NCBI RefSeq assembly: GCF_003589595.1
Contig: NW_020653713.1
Location: forward strand, 3,386,574-3,450,573
Direction of reading: 5' to 3'
Source of the DNA: Hyposmocoma kahamanoa
Taxonomy: Eukaryota; Arthropoda; Insecta; Lepidoptera; Cosmopterigidae
Length of the DNA stretch: 64,000 nucleotides
Position 1 is the first letter of the stretch. The number at the start of each line of letters is the position of its first letter. This document shows positions 1 to 10,474 of the stretch, one piece after another. The notes under the pieces are model-generated. The model saw only the letters and a program-made list of their open reading frames with translations. It searched no databases and was not told the origin of the DNA. The position numbers were made by a program, and so were the translations under genes.

Positions 1-25
1 TATTGAGTATAGGCCTGGGCCCCGA

Positions 26-961
26 ATGACACATGTCGATGCATTGAGCCGCAACCCTGTCGACTGTGGGGAATTAGAATCTCACGTTCTAGATGTACTT
101 GCCTTACAAGAACCCGAACAGAATTGGATAACCACCGTTCAATGTGCAGATGATGAAGTAAAGTCTATTAAAGAAACTCTAAGTTATCCTGAATCCGAAC
201 AAGTAGCCGAACTATGCAAAAATTATAAGCTTAAAAACGGTCGTGTATATCGAATTATCGGCGAGGAACTTAAATGGCTTGTACCTAAGGGCGTCCGTTG
301 GCAAATTGAAAAAAAGAACCACAATGACGTGGGTCATTGCGGGTTTGAAAAAACTCTTCAACGCATTCGGAAACATTATTGGTTTGCCAAAATGAGGCGC
401 TTCACAAAAAAGTATGTTTCGTCTTGCTTAGAGCGTGCGCATCACAAAGCACCTGGAGGTAAGCGAGAGGATGAGCTCCACCCCATAGACAAAGTCAGCA
501 TACCTTTCCATACACTTCACGCTGATCATCTCGGTCCATTTGTAAAAAGAAAAAAAGGAAATTGTTATCTTTTAGTAATGGTCGATGGTTTTTTCTAAAT
601 TCGTTAACATAACCCCAGTCAAAAATACGAAATCCATCACTAGTATAAAAGCAGTTAAAGATGCTGAAAGGTTCAATAAAAGTAGAAAACCCGCTAAACA
701 GTATAGCGAGGGTGACTTGGTACGTGTAGAAAGGCAAGTTCCTCATGACGGTAAATCCCAGAAGCTTGTAATTAAATATCATATCGTATAGTGAAAGTGC
801 TCCCTAATGACAGGTTTTTGATAGAAAATACCCCTCTGACACGTAGACATGGTCGACGCTATGAAAATATAGTAGCGATAGATAAACTACAGCCTTGGAT
901 GAGTTTTAATAGGGACTTAACATTTAGTGACACAGAAAGTGGTGACAGCGAACGTGATTAG
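26..961 (+). pseudogene. Ty3/Gypsy-type pol remnant (RNase H end, integrase), internally deleted
   Basis: Three reading-frame segments (26-598, 585-791, about 785-961) look like the 3' part of a Ty3/Gypsy pol polyprotein, which copies the element's RNA and integrates the DNA. The first begins with the RNase H/integrase linker motif DALSRNP, then an integrase H2C2-type zinc region (HNDVGH followed by SSCLER). The last cysteine of the CxxC pair is replaced by arginine. The first catalytic aspartate region of the integrase core (HADHLGPF) follows. A six-T run near 589-594 breaks the frame. About 20 codons later the sequence jumps to the integrase C-terminal region (YSEGDLV), so the rest of the DDE core is missing. 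A further frame change near 785 leads into a C-terminal tail ending in TAG at 959-961. The copy is dead. The family call is strong; the clade within Gypsy is not determined. Confidence 0.88.
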
Positions 962-1345
962 ATGATTTATATAAGTAATCCAATATGTATTTAAAAAAAA
1001 TGTAATTTGTGTTTTCATTATAATTGTTACCTTTGAATTATTATGTTAATAGTATACCTGTATCGACAATCTCTCGAACACTTGTTATATAATAAGAATT
1101 TGTTGTAAGAATCGTCTAAAAATCTTGATTTTTAAATGTAAGTTCAAGCGACCGTATTATGTATTTACTAATTTAAATTGTTTAATGCAATTAATAATAC
1201 AAATTATTCCTTTCATTGAAAATGTATTTAGTTCATACCCTAGAATAAAGTTTACATTCTCTAACATATTTACTTGGTTATGTATCTAGATGTAAATGTT
1301 TTGTTGCATAAGCGAAGGGACTCGCATCAAACAGGATGGCCGAGC

Positions 1346-1762
1346 TGTAAGCGACATATTAGACATATAAATAATTTTGTCCTATTGTAATTATATTTTT
1401 GTAATATTAGAGCACTATTTATATTAAAGAGTATATTTGGTCATGAGTATTGTTTCCGTTGCTACATTGTTAGGTTGGTAGCGCCAGTAGCTTTAGTTGA
1501 TGGCGCCACAATACACTATATTGGTGGCGCCAAAAATGCAGCCCTACCAAAAAGCTCCCACCATACTGCTAACGTTTCTTAATTGGTGATACTCGATTGC
1601 TCGACATTCTGTTTGTTGGAGTCTCAGAGGACAGTGCCTCTCATCTTGCTTTACCGTGCTATTTTATCATGCAAAGTGTATAATTGTAATAAGTCTTCAT
1701 ATCAATAAACGAAGAACACAAGGAGTTGGAATTTTATTTCTGAAACTTCCTAATATATGACA
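1346..1762 (+). mobile_element. probable 3' LTR of the Gypsy remnant
   Basis: Downstream of the pol stop lies noncoding DNA with LTR-like features: a TGTAAGCG start, three GGCGCC/AGCGCC boxes near 1490-1535, an AATAAA signal at 1704-1709 and a possible ...TGACA end. About 380 bases of AT-rich 3' untranslated DNA separate pol from this start. No second LTR is in the window to fix the borders and no clear polypurine tract was seen. An alternative start is TGTTGCATAAGCG near 1302. Borders are inferred. Confidence 0.45.
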
Positions 1763-2039
1763 GATACTTAAAGAAGGTAAAATGGAGAAGGACCCACCTT
1801 CTTCATTAAATGTTACTACTACTACTAAATATATTCCAAAATTTACAAAATGCATTTATGAATAATAATAAAATGTATAAACTATTAAATTGAAGAATAA
1901 ATTTCTTAGGCAAACCGAAGGGACCGTGCTATATGAATATAGTAAGTACAGATCTCAAAACGGTAAAGATATTCATGGTGTAATTAGAATCGTTTTATCT
2001 CAAACATTGTATGAATATGTTGAGTTTTATTTATTTGTT

Positions 2040-2095
2040 TTTTTTTTCTCAAACAAACCAAAGCTTCGGGCTTATTACCGGTCACGTTGACAGGT
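2040..2095 (-). repeat. fragment of palindromic family P
   Basis: The stretch CAAACAAACCAAAGCTTCGGGC followed by a degraded GTCACGTTGACA core matches one arm of the palindromic repeat seen better at 21491-21730 and 55751-55970. Only an arm fragment survives. Confidence 0.5.
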
Positions 2096-2210
2096 TTTTA
2101 GATTAACTCATTCTGTGAATATATTATGACAAAAAATAATCCAAGATAGTTACAATACTCCGTGTATATCATCGTAATAATATAATATATTAATAATATT
2201 ATATTTAACT

Positions 2211-2428
2211 GCCTCCGTGGCCCAACGGTTACCATGCCGGACTGCCACGCAGAGGTCCCAGGTTCGATTCCGGGGCGGGGAGAAATATTTGTATGGCCTA
2301 CAATTATTCGCGAGTTTGGGTGTAATTTGTAGTTGTCTATGTGTGTGTCCATGGTACCCGCGACACAGGGTTTCCCTAGTGCGGTGCTATGTTGAGTGTG
2401 TGCGTTATTTATTTATTATTATTTATTC
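2211..2428 (+). mobile_element. SINE-A copy 1 (tRNA-derived SINE)
   Basis: The head carries RNA polymerase III-type internal promoter boxes: an A-box-like TGGCCCAACGG and a B box GGTTCGATTCC. A CTGCCAC anticodon-like loop recalls tRNA-Gly(GCC). A 130-base body (GGGTGTAATTTGTAGTTG..., GACACAGGGTTTCCCTAGTG) and a (TTATT)n tail follow. Five other copies in this window share head, body and tail, so this is a SINE and not a tRNA gene. Reading frames across it are chance. Confidence 0.9.
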
Positions 2429-2429
2429 C

Positions 2430-3600
2430 ATAATAAAGAAGTATAAGCAAACCCCCTCCGTCATCGCACCTCTGAACGGTCACTATAAATAACACGCGCA
2501 GCTCCAGCAAGGAGGCCTTTTTTCTATTGGCGCGCCGAAGCTTTGTGGTTATAAAACTGTGAGATTTTAGTTAATATGATTAATTAGTGTGGGTACGCAA
2601 TCTTTGTAATCCAATACATTTAAGTGTAAGTGCGCTGTTTTGCTTTAGTTTTAATTTTTGTTGTTAAAATTGTCGATAAAAAGATAAAAATATAGTCAGT
2701 TACTATATCTCTCCTGGTTTCCTTAAAACAGTATATCAATTTAAAAATAAATACTGACAGAAAATTATAAAACCGTAATGTTGATTTCATTGATTTGTAA
2801 TGCTGAAGATTAATATATTATAAATATGCTACTCGTATGCGTAATAATGACCATGAGCGTACTCCGAGTGACCCAGAAAATTAGATACTCTCGTGTAATA
2901 TTAATAACACTTGTTTCTTGATATTTGAGAATGCTTCTTTAACTTAAGAAGGTGTTTTTAAACCTCCGCAACCATGCCAGTGGTATAACCTATAGGAGAC
3001 CTATGTGAAGCAGTGGAAACTACCTAAACATATTCGGGTTGTTTTAAAAAGTGTGATAAAACTTTAGGAAACCCATACAAACATTCCACAAATAATCATA
3101 AAACATGCTTAATACTATGACTTTACGTCTTAATAAAACTTTGGTACAATAAAATAATCTTACCTTATACTTCAGCAAATACAACTGGAAAACCAAAACA
3201 ATATCTCTAAAACCACTCACTTAAATTCAATTTTCATTAAAACGTACAATTGCCGACACAAATCTAAATCAAAATGTCGAAATTCAGAAAAATTATTGAA
3301 AGTTCGAATGCGACAATGTTGTTATTCGTAAAACGTATACGTATCGGGGAAGGCTTCGCCGCCCAGCGTGCGTTTCTCAGGGCGGGCGGATAACAACTGG
3401 CTGTATAGCCCTGCATTTTGCAATTGCAAAAGAAAAGTATACCTTACTACCATGTTTGTTTACTTTATTTGTTAGTCAAGCTGGTTATAGGTAATTTACT
3501 TTATTTTTTAACGTGTTTTAGACACGATTCTGTCACAAAGAGAAATATTGTAATTATTAATATCTAATACAATCTATTTTTGTTTATGCGATAAGATAAG
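2430..3600. other. intergenic AT-rich DNA, nothing recognised
   Basis: No convincing reading frame, tRNA-like head or inverted-repeat element was seen on either strand. A short GC-richer patch lies near 3345-3395. Probably decayed repeat DNA or unique spacer. Confidence 0.5.
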
Positions 3601-3621
3601 AAGATAAGACAGTTGCTTTAG

Positions 3622-4047
3622 CTGTACTTAGCACAAGTCCGGTCGAGTGTGGAGTACTGCTGCCGCATATGAGATGGCTCTGCTACATACCAACTGGTCA
3701 CCTTGGATTCAATCGACAAACGTGTCAAGAGGCTTATAGGTGACTCGGAATTAGTAGAGGCGAAACTGCAGAGCCTTTAACACCGCCGTAAAGTTGCCTG
3801 CTTATCGGTATTCTACAGGATATATCACAGAGAGTGTGCGAAGGAATTGCACGAATTAATTTCGCCTTCCCTTTCCTTCTGAACTAGACGTAGGCTTGAG
3901 TTCCACTCCTACGATATTGCAAATATTCGTGCGAAGCGTTATGCTTCCATATTTATATGAATAACGGCTATGGAGTGGAATTCTCTGCCTGCAGACTTAT
4001 TCCCTGAACGTTTTAAACTTGGGCCTTTTGAAGGCAAGAGTGAATAG
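3622..4047 (+). pseudogene. CR1/Jockey-like LINE reverse transcriptase, C-terminal end
   Basis: One frame with no indels but four in-frame stops reads as the C-terminal domain of a LINE ORF2. It contains SSVEYCCRI, LDSIDKRVKRLIGD, HRRKVACLSVFYRIYH and EWNSLPADLFPERFKLGPF, the usual thumb and post-thumb motifs of CR1/Jockey-type elements. A tail with CATCAGGTGAGAC follows to about 4135, as in related LINE 3' ends. A relative of the same family lies at 21146-21462 on the other strand. The copy is 5'-truncated and dead. Confidence 0.87.
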
Positions 4048-4138
4048 GCATTACTTAGCTGTGCATGCTCCATCGTCGACCTCATCGTCACTTTGCATCA
4101 GGTGAGACGGAGATCAAATGCGAATACAAAAGGAAAAG

Positions 4139-4219
4139 ATTTTTTTATAGTACCAAGTGACGAGACGAACAAGCCTGCGCCTGCGCCGAACTCTTTCACA
4201 AGGAGCTTTACTGCTACTA
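4139..4219 (-). mobile_element. SINE-C fragment, internally deleted
   Basis: On the minus strand the SINE-C head (AGCTCCTTGTGAAAGAGTTCG-like) and tail (GTTCGTCTCGTCACTTG) are fused, with about 200 internal bases missing. It sits directly after the LINE tail. Confidence 0.7.
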
Positions 4220-4529
4220 AAGATGACATGATGCAACAGGCGAACTTATCACTAAGTAACAATGTATTTAAAACAACTCTGAAATAACAACACGAGTGTG
4301 CTTATGTAGTTTCTAAGATTAACGTTTATCCTAAACGTACAAACGGTATTTGACTGAATTTAATTTCTTGATAAAATACATACATACATACGTATTTTAA
4401 GCAGTTAACGCCTTAGCCTTCGTATACCCGCGTGATATTCTCTCAGACCGACGATTACCGTTGGTCGTGTGTTTTTCCGAATCCACATTTTCCAGCAGTT
4501 TTAGTAGGCATGACAACTGAAAAATTACA

Positions 4530-4781
4530 GTGACGGGCACCCGTCTATTACGTCACGGCAGTCACATCTTGCCCCGAGAGCATAACTCTACAGTAGTACA
4601 CCCAAACTCAGGTGTGGGAGGGAATATAAGCTCTCCCCAATGGACCGAAATAGAGCGCGTTACATTAAATTTAGTACAACGCCATCTCTCGGCGGTGTGC
4701 GTAGCTAGCAGCTACGGAAACGTCACAGCTTGGGTCTCACTGCTCGTTGCAGGGGTCGTGGCTACCTTCATTTTAGCATAA
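4530..4781 (+). CDS. unrecognised 83-codon ORF inside the piggyBac-like element
   Basis: An ATG-started frame of 83 residues ends with a hydrophobic stretch (AWVSLLVAGVVATFILA) that could be one membrane span. It lies in the left part of the TTAA-flanked element. No family was recognised, no signal peptide is evident, and it may be a chance frame in a slightly GC-richer patch. Reported because it is the longest open frame in the element. Confidence 0.2.
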   Translation: MTGTRLLRHGSHILPREHNSTVVHPNSGVGGNISSPQWTEIERVTLNLVQRHLSAVCVASSYGNVTAWVSLLVAGVVATFILA

Positions 4782-4907
4782 CGCGGGTACAGGTGTCACA
4801 GGTTTAGGTAATTAATATTTTTAGTAATTCCCATAGATATGTATTAATTTTAATTATAATCGAGTCTACCGTATGTATTATATTTGTAAATAATTATATT
4901 AAAAAAT

Positions 4908-5060
4908 ATGAGAAGGTTTTTGGAAGAGGATGACTCTGATTCCAATATGAGGGCGAAAATGAATGTCTTTCAGGAACATATAGAATCGCAGCAAGTAAGA
5001 AATGACACAAAGCAGGAGATTCTAGATTATTACCTAGGCCAAGATAGTCAAATTAAGTAA
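4908..5060 (+). pseudogene. short acidic ORF, possible transposase N-terminus relic
   Basis: A 50-codon ORF starting MRRFLEEDDSDSN is followed by a helical, charged stretch and a stop, with AATAAA-like sequence just after. piggyBac-type transposases commonly open with an acidic segment of this character, so it may be what remains of the gene after internal deletion. The match is by style only; catalytic residues are absent. Confidence 0.4.
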
Positions 5061-5439
5061 AATAAAAATGCTCCATCGATGACAGCAAGAAGTATTTTTG
5101 ACCAAGATATATTTTTGAATGTAACATGCTATTTAGTTTATGGTTTCTAAAATTTTATACACTATTAATTGTATAACTTTATATAAAATATTCTTTGACA
5201 TTTGAGAGTTTTTTTATGTTGATGCTATAAAAAGTATATTTTTGTACAAGTTTTTGAGGAGAATATTCTAACTTACCTATGGCTGTAATAAAACACTGCT
5301 CATCTCTAATATTACATATATTACATATTCCTGTCTAATATATAATTTAATTATACGATAATATTTTACAAAACAAGATATTAAAATGGACCTAACACTT
5401 TTTGGCCTCACAGACCGTGCGCGGGTATACGAACGTTAA

Positions 5440-6120
5440 ATTTAAACTCAACTCTATACGAATATAAATAAGAACGATCTCATCCATCCATCCAAAGTCC
5501 AGTAAGATTGTTGTACTGACAATCGTGCTGGTTATATCTACAACAAAGCCTTTGCAAGAAACTCATTATTACACTAATTTCGAAACTCTATACAGCCACG
5601 ACACTCCAAGTACATCGCAACAAAAGAACATACAATCCACGGCGATTTCATTTCTCATTGTACACTACACAACACAGCTTCATTCTTCCTCCGTTCCTTT
5701 GTCAAAGCAACATGGGGTAAAGCAAAATGTTATAGACGAAAAACTTCTGTTATTGACTGTATAAGAAGAAAGCGAATCGTTTGAGCAGCGTTCCATTAGT
5801 GGACTGTCACCGCCGAACGCTCAAAAAGTAAGAAGAAAGAAAAAAAGGAAAGAATGGCACAAAAAAGTTTTCCTACAGATATACATCAGGGAACGATTTC
5901 CCGTTTAACCGTGCGATTGTCGACCTACTTATGTTCAGTGTTCATGGCACATGAAGTTTGGTTCAGGGAATATTCGCCACTTCTTTACGACATTTTTGGT
6001 TTGCTACGACGGTTAACGGCTAGTTTTAATGTGTGTGATAGCGGATGACGTAAATACTAAGTGTATTAAATACAGACTAAATTATTTGCTATATATAGTC
6101 CATATTTGTTTAGGTACTAA
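5440..6120. other. intergenic DNA, nothing recognised
   Basis: Two short open frames (5525-5764, 5854-6048) have no recognisable domain and no support from repeats or codon pattern. They are treated as chance. Confidence 0.45.
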
Positions 6121-6124
6121 ACTA

Positions 6125-6255
6125 ACTTCGGGCCCTTTACAGGTCCCATGGTCACGGACCTGTAAATAGCTTGAAACTTTGTTTGAAAAAACAATATACG
6201 CGATTTAAATCCGGAAAAATATTTTCATTTCCTATGTGCAACAATTGCGAAAACC
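6125..6255 (+). repeat. palindromic family P, copy
   Basis: CTTTACAGGTCC and GGACCTGTAAA form inverted arms around CATGGTCAC. They are followed by the family's shared flank: GTTTGAAAAAACAAT, ACGCGATTTAAATCCGG and CAATTGCGAAAACC. Related copies lie near 12.2, 21.5 and 55.8 kb. Confidence 0.75.
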
Positions 6256-6259
6256 ATTC

Positions 6260-7075
6260 ATTACACACCCGTATTTCACTAAATAAAGTATAGGGGGACG
6301 TTATCGGTCGTCCACTTGAACGGTAAACTACTTTGAGTTAATAAAGGAAAAAGAAAATGCCACGTTGTTATTGTAAGAGCTCAAGTTTCAAGACAACAGG
6401 TTAGCGTTTATTACGCCGACGAGAGCCAAGAAATAGTATTCATCGTGGTTTATGTTGTAAGATAATTGAAAAGTAGAAGAGGGCCAAGTTCTATCGTGTT
6501 AGGAGGCTTTGGAGGTGATAAGGAGCTACGAAATTAAAGGAAAGAAGAATTACTAGGTCAATAATACTTTTGTATATTAAAAAAAGAAATTTTAAAGTGT
6601 TAGATTGTAGTAAAAGAAATGCCAAATGTCATTGTTGAATTATTTAAATATAGACAGAAAGTTAAATTAATCTGATTTATATTTGTGTCCTCCTGACGAG
6701 GCCTACGTTGCGGATGGGTATAATTATGTACCTAAACAATTTAGTTTTTCAATTAATTGAATTGTATTTAGTTTTTGAATGAATAAATAATAAGTTGTGA
6801 AATAATGTGTAATTACTAGGAGCGTTTCCTAGGAGCGGGTAATGACAGATCAAGATGATAAGGAGTCCGTGGTTTCATACTGCACTACACTTCACAACAA
6901 ATGACATTGTTATGTAAACCAAAGTACGTATTACCTAATGTTTTTATTTGCAGGTCCGCGTCAGTTAATCCGACAGCCGGTCAGATATACAGAGCTTAGT
7001 AAGTTAGGTCAGAACTGGTTGGGTCTGACTGATCGGTTAGCTCTGGTCTTATAGAACCTTCAAAATTGATAGCTA
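6260..7075. other. intergenic DNA, nothing recognised
   Basis: No coding, SINE or inverted-repeat signal was recognised before the R1-like LINE remnant. Confidence 0.45.
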
Positions 7076-7080
7076 CAGGA

Positions 7081-7850
7081 GATATGGGGAGGATCCTGCG
7101 AGTCCTGGGAATGCGTGCCGATGCCTATACATCAATGTGGTGCGTTCAATGGCGCTGTACGTAACACTAATTTCGGCGAAAGATTTGAACGCCCGCAACC
7201 TGGCTATGCTGCAACGTCCTCAGCGAACTATTACACTTAGAGCGTATCGCACTATGTCGCATACAGCGCCGTGTTTGCTTGCCGGTAGCGCGTCGTGGTA
7301 TCTCGATGCCGAGGTACTTGCGGCGGCATACTGGCGACGCAAAGAGGCGAGAGATCGTAATGGCTCTCCCCATTCGCTAAAGATTGAGTGATGGAGAGAG
7401 GAGGCCAACGAGGAAGTCGTCTGGAAGTGGACCGAGCGACTGGGAGTTCCGGGGGTTAGCCGGGAATTGGTGGTCGCAAGTCGACCCATCCTTAAGGATT
7501 AGGTCGAGAGCAAACACAGAGTACGTACGACGTACCGATGTACAACCTGATGCAGCTCGTTAGCGAGGTACGGATGCTTCAGCAAGTTCCTGTGAGCATG
7601 CCACCATTGCGGAGGAGCGGCGGACACCGCTCATCATACGCACGAAGAGTACCCAGCTTGGGCGGAGCCTCGCGCCACGTTGTCCGCTGTAGTTGGGGCA
7701 GACCTATCGCAGCCAGGCTTAGCACAAGCCGTGGCTGAATGGAAGGCGGTCAGTACCTTCAGTGGTGCCGTTGTGGTGCTGAACAAAGCAGCAGAGAGGG
7801 AGCGGGAAGACCGCATGCAGCACCAAGGGGGACTAACGGGTAACAGATCG
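7081..7850 (+). pseudogene. R1-like LINE ORF2 C-terminus with zinc knuckle
   Basis: Two frames together read as the C-terminal part of an R1-type LINE ORF2. Near 7137-7391 are MVRSMALYVTLIS, LAMLQRPQRTITLRAYRTMS and LDAEVLAAAYWRRKEARDR. Near 7575-7850 are GCFSKFL, ACHHCGGAADTAHHT, YPAWAEPRATLSAVVGADLS and LNKAAEREREDR. The second block contains the CxxC...H zinc knuckle, with its last cysteine replaced by tyrosine. At least one frameshift and stops near 7389 and 7587 kill it. The segment is GC-rich against its surroundings, as usual for this LINE type. A second copy of this kind of 3' end lies at 36660-37200. Confidence 0.87.
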
Positions 7851-7933
7851 GGCAGTCTATTACAGGTAACAACGAAGAGTTTCGTATTGGAAGGGGTCTC
7901 TGGTGTTCCGGGGCGTCTACAGCAGAGAATGGA

Positions 7934-7980
7934 GTAGGTTCGCCATATCCAGTGGAGGGTAGGGTAGGTTCGCCATATCC
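7934..7980 (+). repeat. 17-bp direct repeat, 30-bp period
   Basis: GTAGGTTCGCCATATCC occurs at 7934-7950 and exactly again at 7964-7980, in the probable 3' untranslated part of the R1-like LINE. Confidence 0.8.
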
Positions 7981-7989
7981 CATCGCATA

Positions 7990-8857
7990 CAGAATTAAAC
8001 CCCATGACGCCAAGGTGGAATTTCGTAGGGTATAAATGGGTAGTACCCATTAATTTTCTTATACAAGAGTCTGTGTAATGTCTTTTACATTTTCTCCAGA
8101 AGCAAGGTGTACACATTCTCATGAGGGTTCCAAATTACTGAAGTCGTCTCAAGTTTACTTGCGACTAGAGCTGTGTAAATTACTTTGATAACCCTAGGAT
8201 CATGAAAACTAGTTTTGTGGAAAGGGGTAACACCGACGGTACCACAAACACACAGACCCGAAAAAATATAGAAACTTTAGTTCTAGTATCTCTCTATTTT
8301 ATCTACACCATGAAAAGAGGTGGGCTTTATTTCTTAAGCAATACCGTTTCGAAAAATGTTCAATTACAAAGGCCTTAGATAGTTTGCTATTAAATACCGG
8401 AAATGGTACATGTCTATAATGATTTATTACATTATTTATGTCAGTACTAAAGAGAAGTACATAACAGTTAGGTTAGGTTTTAAGCGTGCAAACGATTAAT
8501 AGGAAAAACCCAATGGAACAACCGTAGAATCGTTATACGCAGTAACTGAAATCATTTCAACCAAGTAATCAGTAGGCATTAGAAGTTCCCTAAAGAATGC
8601 AAATCTCGTACACTTGCACCGGTAATAAATCGCGGGTATATTTTACGGGGGCCTACTTAGCCGAGCTCGTAAATCTGCACTGATTGGAAGGCAGTCGATG
8701 CCGGCCTTTTCGGGACATTTGTTCGGAATTCCTAATGCGGTTTTTCTTACATTAATATGATTGGAATTGGCTAAGGAATACTTCGACCACATAGCTTTTT
8801 GGATTTTATTATTTGAATTTGGATCTGATTATGTTTTTTGGAATTGTTATTAGTAAT
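7990..8857. other. intergenic DNA, nothing recognised
   Basis: AT-rich spacer without recognised coding or repeat content, ending in the SINE-C poly(T) side at about 8858. Confidence 0.45.
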
Positions 8858-9215
8858 TGTTATTTTTTTATGATACTAAGGGCGCGTTCCCATCATGTCG
8901 TACGTTTTATTTACCGTTGGATCTCTATATCGTATCTGTCGTGACTGTGTCGTGGACGTTTATATTATCGTTGAACTAGTGTTGTTCTAGCTCTTCCTAT
9001 TATCACGACAGTCTGTCGTCGTAACGTCAAAAAAGTCGTGAACGACAGTTAATCGAGTAATTTTACATGTGAACAAATTCATTCAAATATACAAAGCACG
9101 ACATATTACACTGCACGACTACCTGACATCACGACATAATGGGAACGCGCCCTAAGTGATGGGACGAATAAGTCGTGCGCCTGGTGGTAAGCGACACGCC
9201 TATCCATAGGTTCTG
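8858..9215 (-). mobile_element. SINE-C 3' tail interrupted by a MITE
   Basis: On the minus strand the SINE-C tail (GGCGTGTCGCTTACCACC, GGCGCACGACTTATTCGTCC, then ...TATCATAAAAAAA) is split between 9153-9215 and 8858-8879 by the MITE at 8880-9152. The tail is fused upstream to an RTE LINE relic. Confidence 0.85.
8880..9152. mobile_element. MITE family J, copy 1 (Harbinger-like), nested in SINE-C
   Basis: Terminal inverted repeats start GGGCGCGTTCCCATCATGTCG and end in the near-complement. TAA flanks both sides (8877-8879 and 9153-9155), giving a 3-bp target duplication. G-rich termini and a 3-bp TWA-like duplication suggest the PIF/Harbinger superfamily. A longer copy is at 63388-63835. Internal CACGAC/GTCGTG motifs repeat many times. 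No coding capacity. Confidence 0.85.
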
Positions 9216-9484
9216 CGACAGATGTGGCCAGCCTACTACCACTGCAGCTTGGTACATTTCTGGACGATGTCCACAACTTTAGTCTTATAACTATATATAA
9301 CTTCGTTAATAACTTCGTCGATAACTTCGTTCCGGACTTTGTTCCGTAACGAGATACCCAGCATGGACCTTTTCATAGCTCGCTGAGAGAGGTGTAGTCT
9401 GTGAGCCAGTTTGACCGTCATATTCCACGTCTCGGCTCCGTAAGTCATGACTGAGGACGCATTGCATTGCATGCTGTTATACAT
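9216..9484 (-). pseudogene. RTE-type LINE reverse transcriptase, C-terminal remnant
   Basis: The minus-strand frame reads VMTYGAETWNMTVKL, then QRAMKRSMLGISLRNKVRNE and VVDIVQKCTKLQW, followed in another frame by the GH(I)CRRT region. This is the standard post-RT motif series of RTE-clade LINEs. A small in-frame duplication (NEVIDEVINEVI) is present. The LINE part ends at ATGGA, where the SINE-C tail begins. Confidence 0.88.
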
Positions 9485-9489
9485 GAAGA

Positions 9490-10372
9490 AAAAAAGAAAG
9501 AAACAAACAAACGTTAATTCAGCTTAAGAAAATTCAAACAAAACAGATAAAACAAATTAATGATTACATACATATACCCTATAAGCTGAAACGGATCCAT
9601 CTCAGCATATGTTACAGCTCGCCTGCTGTAACGCTGGTTTTCAATTGGAACCGCTTTTACAAGATATGATGGCACGTAAGTACTAGAGTGGTAACATTAA
9701 AATTATAAAATGTAACTTAAATATTACTAACCGCTCACGCGATGCGCTCCTCCTACCGCAAAATGGCGGCTATTTGGTTTCACAAATTAGAAAAGCATTC
9801 AGTTTAAATACAAGTTTTTATAAATAAAAATTATTATTCTGCATTGCTAAATAAATACCCTCCGTACTACCAACAAAAACATCTCAAATAAAATGCAGTA
9901 ATACACCGCAAATCTTGCACTTAAAAAGCACTAATGAAATTTTTGGTGTACTTGGATAAATATGATAATATTCCGTTTGAGTGGTTCTAACGTTTACCAT
10001 GAAATTACTCCTTAATTAAAGTATAGTTTATAAACATTTATATTCAGGGTAAACTTAAAAAACACTACTTACGGTATGTTTTCAATAAATAAACATCGAA
10101 ATCACCAGCCCAAACAATAACACACACGATTGTCGTGACGTATTTTTGAAGTTGTTTATTTTTTTTTAATGACAGACCCAGGCATTAAAAACTTTATGGT
10201 TTGCTAGAGTAGTTACCGAAATAGCAATTAAGATTCGTTCTTTTACCTGTTATAACTTCGATATCCGATAAATCGGTATAAAATCATCACCGGCACCTCT
10301 AGGTGTGGTATGCGTCTACGGCCGCATGTATCGCGTGAGCGGATAAACTTGAATTCAATGTGTATGAAATAG
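9490..10372. other. intergenic DNA, nothing recognised
   Basis: AT-rich stretch with simple A-rich runs near 9485-9560. No gene or defined repeat. Confidence 0.45.
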
Positions 10373-10374
10373 TG

Positions 10375-10470
10375 CACTTCATCATTATCATATCAGCCGG
10401 AAGATGTCCACTGCTGAATATAGGCCTCCCCCAAAGATTTCCAGACCAGCCGATCGGACGCGACGAGTAT
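10375..10470 (-). pseudogene. RTE LINE ORF end and 3' tail
   Basis: Minus-strand reading gives WKSLGEAYIQQWTSSG then a stop and an ATGATAATGATGA tail. This is the characteristic end of lepidopteran RTE-type LINE ORFs. Only the last ~25 codons survive. Confidence 0.75.
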
Positions 10471-10474
10471 CCAT

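Larger units (their letters stand above)
4409..5435. mobile_element. piggyBac-like element, internally deleted, TTAA-flanked
   Basis: Ends are CG...TTCGTATACCCGCG (4419-4432) and the exact complement CGCGGGTATACGAA (5420-5433) followed by CG. TTAA lies at 4405-4408 and 5436-5439. A TTAA target duplication and short terminal repeats are hallmarks of the piggyBac superfamily. The left end carries about eight extra bases between the first CG and the shared 14-mer. At about 1 kb it cannot hold the usual ~600-residue transposase, so it is non-autonomous. A short acidic ORF inside may be a relic of the transposase N-terminus. Confidence 0.75.

Noticed and set aside
2211..2290. tRNA gene call on the SINE-A head
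   Set aside because: The tRNA-like head is always followed by the same ~130-base body and TTATT tail, and its acceptor stem does not pair well. It is a SINE head, not a functional tRNA gene.
7634..8122. 162-codon minus-strand ORF
   Set aside because: Antisense shadow of the R1-like LINE ORF2 relic, whose plus-strand motifs are clear.
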